Shown here piece by piece: positions 1-5,308 of a DNA stretch of 7,774 bases. Source of the stretch: an uncultured Clostridia bacterium (GTDB lineage: Bacteria; Bacillota; Clostridia; Christensenellales; CAG-314); contig CALGIK010000220.1 in NCBI GenBank assembly GCA_937915515.1, positions 1 to 7,774 on the forward strand, read 5' to 3'. Under the pieces are notes generated by a model, which saw nothing but the letters and a program-made list of their open reading frames with translations, did not search any database and was not told the origin of the DNA. The translations under genes and the position numbers were made by a program. Numbering within the stretch: position 1 is the first letter of the stretch; each line of letters starts with the position of its first letter.

Positions 1-12
1 AAGGGGTTTCTT

Positions 13-1323
13 ATGAGGATGTTTGATATTTTACGCGACAAACGGGACGGAAAGGCTTTGACAAAAGCACAGATACAGTTTTTTGTAGACGGGGTAGTTG
101 ACGGCACTATTCCCGATTATCAAATCTCGGCACTGTTGATGGCGATTTGCATAAAAGGTATGACGGAGGAGGAAACGGTTGACCTCACTTTAAGCATGGC
201 AAACAGCGGCGAAATGGTGGATTTATCGGCGATAAATGGCGTAAAAGTCGATAAACACAGCACAGGCGGCGTAGGAGATAAATCGACGCTTGTTGTAGTG
301 CCTATTGTTGCCGCTTGCGGCGTAAAGGTTGCTAAAATGAGCGGAAGGGGTTTGGGTCACACAGGCGGCACAATTGACAAGCTCGAATCCATTCAGGGAT
401 ATAATACTGATATAGAAAAACAAAAATTTATCGATATCGTAAATACCGTAGGCGCAAGCGTAATAAGTCAATCAGGAGACTTAAATCCTGCCGACAAAAA
501 AATGTACGCTTTGCGTGACGTTACTGCCACAATAGACAGCATGCCGCTTATTGTCAGCAGCATTATGAGTAAAAAAATTGCGGCAGGCGCCGACGCAATT
601 GTGCTTGACGTCAAAGTTGGCAGCGGCAGCTTTAATAAAAATTATGATTACGCAAAAAAGCTTGCACAACAAATGGTGACAATCGGTAAAGGCGCAGGGC
701 GAAAGGTCACGGCTTTTTTAACCGATATGGATACACCTTTAGCAAAAGCCGTCGGAAACTCTCTCGAAGTTGTCGAAGCCATAAATACTCTTCACGGACG
801 GGGCGAAAAAGATCTGGAGGAATTATCAATTTGTCTTGCGTCAGAGATGTTATATCTAGGCGGAATGGGAAGTCGCCAGCAATGCGAACAAAAAGCGCGG
901 CAGGCTTTGTATGACGGCAGCGCCTTAAAAACTTTTGTAAATATGGTGAGTGCACATGGGGCTAACACCGCAGCCATTTTTGATACTGATATTTTTCCCT
1001 CCGCAGCATATGATGAGGAGTTGGTTGCCGACAAAAACGGCTATCTTATAAAAATGGATTCCGAAAAAATAGGCACTGCCAGCTTGTTACTGGGTGCCGG
1101 AAGGGTTAAGAAAAATGACAAAATTGATTATCTGTCGGGCATTTACATATGCAAAAAGACAGGCGATTACGTCACCAAGGGTGAGGTTTTGGCAAAGTTT
1201 TATTATAATGATAATTCTAAAATCGAACACGCAAAGACAATATATCTTGACTCGCTGACTTTCGGCGAAAATCCGCCGCCGCAGCGTAAACTCATAATAG
1301 AGCGTATCAGCAGCGAAGATTAA
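13..1323 (+). CDS. pdp: Pyrimidine-nucleoside phosphorylase
   Basis: Cytosolic salvage enzyme that splits uridine, thymidine or deoxyuridine with phosphate into free base and (deoxy)ribose-1-phosphate. The 436 residues match the usual family length, and the N-terminus (MRMFDI) resembles the Bacillus enzyme. The family signature runs from S110 to E125 (SGRGLGHTGGTIDKLE). The phosphate loop KVDKHSTGGVGDK lies at 78-90. Residues known to bind phosphate or pyrimidine are all present at the numbering of the Bacillus enzyme: H82, S83, K108, T120, R168, S183 and K187. An alpha/beta C-terminal domain follows, containing LLGAGR near residue 355. The start at 13 has AAGGGG six bases upstream; a second ATG at 19 is possible but less conserved. 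Most likely a broad pyrimidine enzyme and not thymidine-specific deoA, because of the Firmicutes-type sequence and K108; this specificity is inferred. It is convergent with all other genes here; any operon partners lie left of the window. Confidence 0.96.
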   Translation: MRMFDILRDKRDGKALTKAQIQFFVDGVVDGTIPDYQISALLMAICIKGMTEEETVDLTLSMANSGEMVDLSAINGVKVDKHSTGGVGDKSTLVVVPIVAACGVKVAKMSGRGLGHTGGTIDKLESIQGYNTDIEKQKFIDIVNTVGASVISQSGDLNPADKKMYALRDVTATIDSMPLIVSSIMSKKIAAGADAIVLDVKVGSGSFNKNYDYAKKLAQQMVTIGKGAGRKVTAFLTDMDTPLAKAVGNSLEVVEAINTLHGRGEKDLEELSICLASEMLYLGGMGSRQQCEQKARQALYDGSALKTFVNMVSAHGANTAAIFDTDIFPSAAYDEELVADKNGYLIKMDSEKIGTASLLLGAGRVKKNDKIDYLSGIYICKKTGDYVTKGEVLAKFYYNDNSKIEHAKTIYLDSLTFGENPPPQRKLIIERISSED

Positions 1324-1371
1324 ATTTATTACGATTGTCTCTTACAATAATGCGATAGCATAAAAAAATAT

Positions 1372-1393
1372 AAAAAAACCCTCATTTGACGGG
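1372..1393 (-). terminator. Probable intrinsic terminator of the accessory island
   Basis: Read on the minus strand, 1393-1379 can fold into a short hairpin (CCC/GGG plus TC/GA with one bulged base, loop of four) followed by seven T at 1378-1372 and a second T run further on. It lies about 50 bases after the stop of the 183-aa gene and so would end minus-strand transcription before it meets the convergent phosphorylase gene. The stem is short, so this is a moderate call. No separate plus-strand terminator for the phosphorylase could be seen. Confidence 0.5.
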
Positions 1394-1443
1394 AAAATTT
1401 ATTAGTTTTATGATAAATGTTGTTGGACAGATAATATTTAATA

Positions 1444-1995
1444 TCATAGTGCTCTTATTCTTGCAACATCCTTTAAAATAAGTACTTGATCATGTTTTGG
1501 TGAATATAAAATATTTATTTCACGGTCAGTGTATCTTGAAAATATCTTATGATAACCATTTCGCAATTTCTTCTCATTTTCAGTAGTTCCGCTGGTGCGT
1601 ACATATCGTTTTTTATCAATTACAAAGCTAATTTGGATTTTCACTCCATCAAAAAATTGTCCTAAAGTACAAATCCTGTCGATAGTATTTGAAGCGGCTT
1701 TTATCTCAATTGCATCTTCTACATAAGAGGTTATTTTTTTCTTTAGCTTATCATTTCGAACAATAAAATAAATAAACACAACTGCGAGAGGTATTCCGAA
1801 TATGTTGCAACCAATCAACGCAATAATCATATCGTTATCCCAATTCATACCAATGGTTAAGGTTATGACAATCATAAAAATAGTTATTAACGGTAAAAGT
1901 GAAGCCACGATTAATGAAAAATACATAAACTTTACCCAACCCCCAGTAAAAAATCTACCATATTCTAATGAAGCATCAATATTTGAAATATCCAT
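1444..1995 (-). CDS. Two-helix membrane protein with soluble C-terminal domain (candidate orphan immunity protein)
   Basis: Not recognised as a named protein. The 183 residues contain two hydrophobic helices (about 23-48 and 55-79), then a basic stretch (NDKLKKK, 81-87) indicating a cytoplasmic C-terminal part. Residues 85-183 look like a small beta-rich domain; the pattern of an exposed strand (VKIQISFVIDKKRYV, 118-132), a GYHKIFSRYTDREINILYSP segment (147-166) and a terminal VLIL strand recalls DUF3592-type domains, though this is only a resemblance. The start at 1995 is set by GGTGG just upstream of ATG. It is the last gene of the minus-strand island, preceded by a 37-codon tail-like remnant (2040-2153) that ends 44 bases before this start. 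By position it may be an immunity protein left behind by a lost RHS toxin tip; that role is inference. It could equally be an ordinary small membrane protein. Confidence 0.75.
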   Translation of the reverse strand: MDISNIDASLEYGRFFTGGWVKFMYFSLIVASLLPLITIFMIVITLTIGMNWDNDMIIALIGCNIFGIPLAVVFIYFIVRNDKLKKKITSYVEDAIEIKAASNTIDRICTLGQFFDGVKIQISFVIDKKRYVRTSGTTENEKKLRNGYHKIFSRYTDREINILYSPKHDQVLILKDVARIRAL

Positions 1996-2039
1996 TATCC
2001 ACCTATATCAATTATGAGAGAAAGACTCAAAGAAGTCAA

Positions 2040-2153
2040 TTATCCATTTTGTGATTTCTCCTCAAATTTAGAAAAGCGACGTTCCTCAGCCGCTGCAATT
2101 TTTGTCCTATAATTATTTTCGCTTATATTTATCGTTGTTTTTATTATATCTTT
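2040..2153 (-). pseudogene. 37-codon C-terminal-like remnant preceding the 183-aa gene
   Basis: An open stretch from the in-frame TAG at 2154-2156 to TAA at 2040-2042 with no ATG start. Its first ~20 codons lie in the duplicated block and are nearly identical to the remnant at 2868-2993 (shared TTINISENNYRTKIA). Its last 17 codons are different, charged and hydrophilic (AEERRFSKFEEKSQNG). A shared proximal part with a unique tail, placed directly in front of a membrane-protein gene, is what the stub of a swapped toxin tip would look like. It may instead be chance coding in noncoding sequence, since the shared part overlaps the 113-aa gene's 3' end and downstream region. No function is claimed. 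Confidence 0.35.
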
Positions 2154-2283
2154 CTATTATGCCTTTTTCAACGCCTAAAGCAGATAGTGCTTAAATCAAA
2201 CAAGCAAAATAACTCAAGATTAGTGACAAAACTATTTTCATAGTCAAGTCATTAATGTTGCGTATAAAATAAAAATAAATTAC
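2089..2283 (-). pseudogene. Decayed duplicate of the 3' half of the 113-aa membrane-protein gene (direct repeat copy 1)
   Basis: This stretch matches 2941-3136 at roughly 94 percent, with about a dozen substitutions and one missing T (run 2138-2142 versus 2990-2995). The copied part covers the last ~52 codons of the 113-aa gene plus ~40 bases after its stop. The copy is broken: reading in the parental frame, the ATG codon for the Met of LIMALSALGV has become TAA (2191-2193), and the missing T shifts the frame so the tail reads NKNNDKYKRK instead of NKKQR. No 5' half, start codon or ribosome binding site is present; homology stops at about 2283, 34 bases from the stop of the 168-aa gene. Substitutions are clustered at 2191-2240. 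The 1996-2317 interval holds this copy and the overlapping 37-codon remnant; I see no intact gene in it. Confidence 0.85.
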
Positions 2284-2317
2284 TCAAAGCGGGGCTTAGT
2301 CAAATGCTATTTGTTGC

Positions 2318-2824
2318 TTACCACGTTTGTTGCCTTTTTGAATTGATCTTAATTAGATAATCAAGTGCCGTTTTTAATTCGTCATATAGGCGAGTTCTTA
2401 TTACAATTTCAACATCTTGCGTAAATACCAGTTTGATTGTTGCATATTTGTTTAATTTATCAACTATCTCATAAGAAACAAATTCTTTTGACATAAACTT
2501 ATATTTTCCATTAATCGGCACAGCAAATTTCAACTCATCCTCAGTGATAGTCAGCGCATATTTAAACCTTTGCGATTTTGCCCGATAAATAAACAATGCA
2601 ATTACGACTGCCAATAGCAATACAATGAACACAATTATAACAATATTATCCACTAAATTATCTTGAAAGTTATTTTGCGAAAAACCTTCGGGCATCGGTA
2701 TAACAAAGGAAAAAATTAGACCTAAAGTCCACATAACATCCCACATAGATAACACTGCTGCAAAAATTGTTAAACGTTTTTTCCCAACTTTATTATCTTC
2801 ATAAAATATTTTTGGTTTATCCAT
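2318..2824 (-). CDS. Two-helix membrane protein with C-terminal PH-like domain (candidate orphan immunity protein)
   Basis: No named family recognised. The 168 residues carry two transmembrane helices (about 19-42 and 59-80) joined by a short loop with PMPEGFSQNNFQDN, then RAKSQRFK marking the cytoplasmic side. The soluble part (about 86-163) alternates short strands and ends with an amphipathic helix (TRLYDELKTALDYLIKI, 144-160), the general plan of bacterial PH-like domains attached to two-helix anchors; this is a resemblance only. The start is placed at 2824 because AAAGGAG lies five bases before that ATG; an ATG eight codons further upstream (2848) has no such site. Its stop is 34 bases from the decayed repeat copy. 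Upstream is a 41-codon tail-like remnant ending 43 bases before this start. By position it is a candidate immunity protein of a vanished toxin tip, by inference. Confidence 0.75.
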   Translation of the reverse strand: MDKPKIFYEDNKVGKKRLTIFAAVLSMWDVMWTLGLIFSFVIPMPEGFSQNNFQDNLVDNIVIIVFIVLLLAVVIALFIYRAKSQRFKYALTITEDELKFAVPINGKYKFMSKEFVSYEIVDKLNKYATIKLVFTQDVEIVIRTRLYDELKTALDYLIKINSKRQQTW

Positions 2825-2867
2825 AATTTCTCCTTTACCATCACTCAATAAATAATATCATAATCAG

Positions 2868-2993
2868 TTAGAATAGCCAATCAATTAGTAACGAAAATGC
2901 TGCTATCACTCTTCCGCCTGGAATAGGGCTCAGTGCCATTGCCGTTGCAATTTTTGTCCTATAATTATTTTCGCTTATATTTATCGTTGTTTT
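2868..2993 (-). pseudogene. 41-codon C-terminal-like remnant preceding the 168-aa gene
   Basis: Open from just after an in-frame TAA (2994-2996) to TAA at 2868-2870. The first ~15 codons sit in the direct repeat and match the remnant at 2040-2153; the distal 26 codons are unique and partly hydrophobic (ATAMALSPIPGGRVIAAF, then LLIDWLF). The only ATG is internal (Met19) and has no ribosome binding site. It occupies the gap between the 113-aa and 168-aa genes, out of frame with the end of the former. The likely reading is the stub of a displaced toxin tip whose immunity gene is the 168-aa gene, but it is short enough to be accidental. Confidence 0.35.
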
Positions 2994-3136
2994 TTATTAT
3001 ATCTTTCTATTATGCCTTTTTCAACGCCTAAAGCAGATAGTGCCATAATCAAACAAGCAAAATAACTCATGATTAAAAACAAAATTTTTTTTATAGTCAA
3101 GTCATTAATGTTGCGTATAAAATAAAAACAAATTAC
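2941..3136. repeat. Direct repeat copy 2 (intact parent of 2089-2283)
   Basis: This is the better preserved member of a ~195-bp direct repeat, about 850 bases from its partner. It covers the 3' half of the intact 113-aa gene plus 40 bases beyond its stop. Homology ends sharply on both sides: beyond 3136 the 113-aa gene continues while the partner runs into the end of the 168-aa gene region, and below 2941 the two downstream tails are unrelated. The interval between copies contains one complete module (remnant plus 168-aa gene). Confidence 0.9.
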
Positions 3137-3322
3137 GTATACTGCCAACCCTACAATTATCATGGGTATCAACCAAATTAAATAATGTAGAAAAACATAT
3201 AATCTATTTTTAGTTGTTCTGTATATATTAAACCAAGCAATTAACCAAACAACAACTACTCCAAAAATTGGAATCATTGCTAAGAAATTTTGTAGTTTAT
3301 AAGAAATAATTTGTTTTTTCAT
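2981..3322 (-). CDS. Three-helix small membrane protein (candidate orphan immunity protein)
   Basis: The 113 residues contain three predicted membrane helices (about 14-33, 43-69, 78-99), a basic loop YRTTKNR (34-40) and a charged tail ending NKKQR. No catalytic motif is visible. The N-terminal layout, an IP-x-x-G motif in the first helix followed by a short positively charged loop with K/R and a second helix, resembles the 97-aa protein encoded at 4299-4592, so the two may be distant paralogues. ATG at 3322 lies only four bases after the stop of the 27-aa micro-ORF, and that is after an ATGA overlap with the 173-aa gene, so translation is probably coupled; no strong ribosome binding site is present. 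Its 3' half is duplicated at 2089-2283. Small multi-helix proteins of this kind are common RHS immunity proteins against membrane-acting toxins, but the role here is inferred. Confidence 0.75.
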   Translation of the reverse strand: MKKQIISYKLQNFLAMIPIFGVVVVWLIAWFNIYRTTKNRLYVFLHYLIWLIPMIIVGLAVYVICFYFIRNINDLTIKKILFLIMSYFACLIMALSALGVEKGIIERYNKKQR

Positions 3323-3326
3323 GTAT

Positions 3327-3410
3327 TTACCAAAACCTTATAGTAACCTTTATTCCCCAATCTAATGAGAACCCAAGTGTTAGTGCTCCATTGTCCCATT
3401 TTATAATCAT
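3327..3410 (-). CDS. 27-aa micro-ORF or toxin-tip stub between two membrane-protein genes
   Basis: ATG at 3410 overlaps the TGA of the 173-aa gene (ATGA) and TAA at 3327-3329 lies four bases before the ATG of the 113-aa gene. The peptide starts MIIKWDNGALTLGF and ends GIKVTIRFW: alternating polar and hydrophobic residues with aromatic ends, as in a short beta hairpin. The frame stays open further upstream inside the 173-aa gene, with another ATG at 3437 (36 aa), but neither start has a clear ribosome binding site. Two readings fit: the C-terminal stub of a lost RHS toxin tip whose immunity gene is the 113-aa gene, or a real coupled leader-like peptide. The composition looks like protein, but the length prevents certainty. 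Confidence 0.4.
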   Translation of the reverse strand: MIIKWDNGALTLGFSLDWGIKVTIRFW

Positions 3411-3928
3411 TTTGTATTCTTTAATTTGAAAGCGCATATTACAATTACCGCTAAGAAAATCGCTTCAAACACCATCGATGTTATTTGTATGTTTCTAATA
3501 GAATCTTCTCTTTTTTTTACTACGCTTTCCAAAGCAATAATCTCTTTACCGTTAGAATACATTTCCACAGCAGAAATAAACATCATGCTATCAAAATGCT
3601 CAACCCATGTATTTTCAACTCTAAAAGAAATGATATCACCTTTTTTTAGAGTTTTAAAATTTTCAAGATTTATTTCAGTGTCAAAAATTTGTATTCCTAT
3701 CTTTGTATTTCCATATTCTTTGGTGTAGATTATGCCGGATTGCTTTGGTCCCGACGTTTTGAGTTCGATTCTCTCTACGGTTGCTATAAATTCCGTGGTA
3801 TTCAAGAGGGAAATTGGTTCGTCAAATGTTGGCACAACAAATGCAATAAATGGCAACGCAAATAAAAACACGCAAAGTATTATTAAAACGGTAACAATTA
3901 TTCTTTTTGATTTTCTATTTTTATTCAT
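3407..3928 (-). CDS. Membrane-anchored protein with an extracytoplasmic beta-rich domain
   Basis: No named family recognised. The 173 residues begin with a basic stretch (NKNRKSKR) and a hydrophobic helix (about 9-33) that acts as an anchor or uncleaved signal, then a ~110-residue soluble region, then a second helix (about 147-168) with a lysine-rich end. This topology puts both ends inside and the middle domain outside the membrane. The domain has strand-like segments (FIATVERIELKT, 47-58; KIGIQIF, 76-82; GDIISFRVENTW, 97-108) reminiscent of an OB-like barrel, a resemblance only. AGAAGGAG is well spaced before ATG at 3928, so the start is secure. The gene starts 34 bases after the truncated RHS core stops, the normal place for an immunity gene, but the toxin tip that should lie between them is missing. 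An immunity role is inferred from position. Confidence 0.75.
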   Translation of the reverse strand: MNKNRKSKRIIVTVLIILCVFLFALPFIAFVVPTFDEPISLLNTTEFIATVERIELKTSGPKQSGIIYTKEYGNTKIGIQIFDTEINLENFKTLKKGDIISFRVENTWVEHFDSMMFISAVEMYSNGKEIIALESVVKKREDSIRNIQITSMVFEAIFLAVIVICAFKLKNTK

Positions 3929-3962
3929 CTAAATACTCCTTCTGTTTATACAAAGACAGGTA

Positions 3963-4298
3963 TTATGCATGGGCAAAAGACCACCTACGAACGGCAAAGT
4001 CATAGTAGCGAGTCTGCAAATTGCAAAAGCCTGTTTCGTTGTCAGTGTAATATCCACGATAACGGAAGGGGTTAATTGTCGCCATATTGCTGACGTTAGT
4101 GAGTATGGTACAATTTCCCCAAGCGTCGTATTCGTACTCTGCAACCAATGTATGACTTGCGTTTTTAATCTTTAAGATATTGCCAAACTCGTTTTTGATG
4201 AAGTAATAGTAACTGTCTAAGTATTGCATACCTACTACGCCGAAGGGCTGTTGTATCTTTAATTTTACGACAGCCCTATCCAAAAATTTACGTATATG
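3963..4298 (-). pseudogene. RHS/YD-repeat core domain fragment, lacking body and toxin tip
   Basis: RHS proteins are very large secreted or surface polymorphic toxins built from YD repeats, ending in a conserved core and then a variable toxic tip. This ~110-codon piece is an unmistakable RHS-associated core: counted from the TTG codon at 4283, YYYFIKNEFGNI at 25-36, YEYDAWGN at 50-57, NPFRYRGYY at 71-79 and ETGFCNLQTRYYD at 83-95. Normally the core continues as a P-x-x-x-R-F/W motif and then the tip; here the proline is Phe (YYDFAVRRW) and a stop follows five residues later (SFAHA). Upstream, the frame is in phase with the 97-aa gene and begins directly after that gene's TAG (4299-4301). There is no ATG or ribosome binding site; TTG at 4283 is the only plausible start. 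It is a displaced fragment, not a working gene. Full RHS proteins usually exceed 1000 residues. Confidence 0.88.
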
Positions 4299-4592
4299 CT
4301 ATATTTTTTTTGGGTAATGCATTACTGGTATAATTAATAATATCCACACTATGACAAAACTTATAAACCCACCGAGATTAAAAAGATTCTGCTCCCATTC
4401 AATGTGTAATAATTTTGCACAAAGCCCACCTGCGAGCATACCAATACCCCCCAAAAAAGCCATTAAACATAAGTATAAAAATGTCGTTTTATTGGTGATT
4501 TTTCCTTCTTTTTTTAGTTTATAATCTATCATAAAGAAGGCAATTATCGGGCCATACAATGGGATTAAGCATATCATTTTATATTTTTTCAT
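4299..4592 (-). CDS. Three-helix small membrane protein, first gene of the island
   Basis: A 97-residue protein with membrane helices at about 6-22, 38-58 and 73-91, a basic loop DYKLKKEGKITNK (23-35) and a basic end (YPKKI). No enzymatic motif is seen. The start is set at 4592: GGAGG (4603-4599) lies six bases before this ATG, while the upstream ATG at 4598 abuts the site directly and longer readings run through it. The IP-x-x-G motif in helix one (LIPLYGPII) followed by a lysine-rich loop resembles the 113-aa protein at 2981-3322 (MIPIFGVVV), suggesting a shared family. It lies just after the ATPase operon's terminator and ends flush with the RHS core fragment. No promoter is convincing in the ~50-base gap, so expression might depend on terminator read-through. 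Possibly an orphan immunity protein; function unknown. Confidence 0.72.
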   Translation of the reverse strand: MKKYKMICLIPLYGPIIAFFMIDYKLKKEGKITNKTTFLYLCLMAFLGGIGMLAGGLCAKLLHIEWEQNLFNLGGFISFVIVWILLIIPVMHYPKKI

Positions 4593-4640
4593 TTTCATCC
4601 TCCAAACAACCAATTATTTCTTCTTTGTAGAATTTACAGC

Positions 4641-4670
4641 TAAAAAGAGCTGCCTCTATTTGAGACAGCC
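4641..4670 (-). terminator. Intrinsic terminator of the V-type ATPase operon
   Basis: On the minus strand, GGCTGTCTC (4670-4662) pairs with GAGGCAGCT (4656-4648), nine pairs including two G-U wobbles, around a five-base loop, followed by a T-rich run (CTTTTT, 4647-4642). It begins six bases after the ntpD stop, as expected for the last gene of the operon, and separates the ATPase genes from the AT-rich island. Confidence 0.85.
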
Positions 4671-4676
4671 TAAAAT

Positions 4677-5306
4677 TTATTCCTGAGTTATTAGGGATTT
4701 GACCTTCATCATACGCGCTATATTGCTGCGTTCGTTTTCGTCAAGCTTAATTGCAATATACTTTATGGTTTCCTTCAACTGCGGTATCATAATATACTCT
4801 AAAGCATTGACACGTCTTTTATTTTTTTCGATCTCTGCGGCAAGCATACGATTAGATTTTTCTATCTCGGCTAAACTCAGCAGCTTTTCTATCAACTCAT
4901 TTACTTTCTTTATGCCGTAATCGGCTTCGCTAGTAATGGCGGTAAAGGAATAGGGGTAATCATACTTGCCCTTTTGCGTTGTCACTTTTAGTTTAGGCGC
5001 TTCCACCCCCATAATACTTGTATAACCCGTTTCGACATCGATTTTTGTGGAAGGCATACTAAAAGCCAAGTTTAAAACTGCGTCGGTAGTTGTGCCGCTT
5101 ACCAAAGCAAAGCTTTTAAATACAACGGCAACCTCCTCCTCGACTTTTTCGCGGAGTTTTTTATTTTCTCTCAGACGGACGGAAAAAATCCTTATCATTT
5201 CGTCCGATTTGTCCTTTAATAGTTTGTGTCCTCTGACAGCGGTTTTTAAACGTCCTTTAAGACGTTTAAGCTCCATTCTTGTGGGGTTTACGTTTAATCT
5301 TGCCAT
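4677..5306 (-). CDS. ntpD: V-type ATP synthase subunit D
   Basis: Subunit D forms the central rotor shaft of the V/A-type ATPase, an alpha-helical hairpin inside the A3B3 head that couples ATP turnover to rotation of the membrane ring. The 209 residues match the family length. The N-terminus MARLNVNPTRMELKRLKGRL is the family hallmark; long charged, coiled-coil-like helices lie at about 10-70 and 130-205 (including AAEIEKNKRRVNALEYIMIP and the tail NERSNIARMMKVKSLI), with a more variable middle region. Start at 5306 by homology; it follows the ntpB stop by only two bases and has no strong ribosome binding site, so translation is probably coupled to ntpB. It is the last gene of the operon and is followed at once by a terminator. 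Intact and ordinary. Confidence 0.95.
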   Translation of the reverse strand: MARLNVNPTRMELKRLKGRLKTAVRGHKLLKDKSDEMIRIFSVRLRENKKLREKVEEEVAVVFKSFALVSGTTTDAVLNLAFSMPSTKIDVETGYTSIMGVEAPKLKVTTQKGKYDYPYSFTAITSEADYGIKKVNELIEKLLSLAEIEKSNRMLAAEIEKNKRRVNALEYIMIPQLKETIKYIAIKLDENERSNIARMMKVKSLITQE

Positions 5307-5308
5307 TT

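Noticed and set aside
223..1034. Minus-strand open frames opposite the pyrimidine-nucleoside phosphorylase
   Set aside because: Antisense shadows of an intact, conserved enzyme gene.
1324..1370. Small hairpins after the phosphorylase stop (ATTGT/ACAAT and ATGC/GCAT) as a plus-strand terminator
   Set aside because: Stems are only 4-5 pairs and are followed by A runs, not T runs, in the plus direction.
1405..1450. Imperfect inverted repeat (TATGATAAAT ... ATTTAATATCATA)
   Set aside because: Interrupted, AT-only pairing with no T tract or gene-linked position; not enough to call a site.
2089..3136. The direct repeat interpreted as a CRISPR array or insertion sequence
   Set aside because: There are only two copies about 850 bases apart, without terminal inverted repeats or a transposase; the repeat is part of a gene.
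3426..3932. Plus-strand open frames of 100 and 66 aa opposite the 173-aa gene
   Set aside because: Antisense shadows; the minus-strand gene has a good ribosome binding site and sensible membrane topology.
3929..3975. Possible promoter upstream of the 173-aa gene (TTGCCC ... TATAAA on the minus strand)
   Set aside because: The spacing between the two boxes is about 20 bases and the region overlaps the end of the RHS fragment; in AT-rich sequence such matches are expected by chance.
3929..4144. Minus-strand 71-aa open frame overlapping the RHS fragment
   Set aside because: It is out of frame with clear RHS core motifs and shows no protein-like pattern; a shadow frame.
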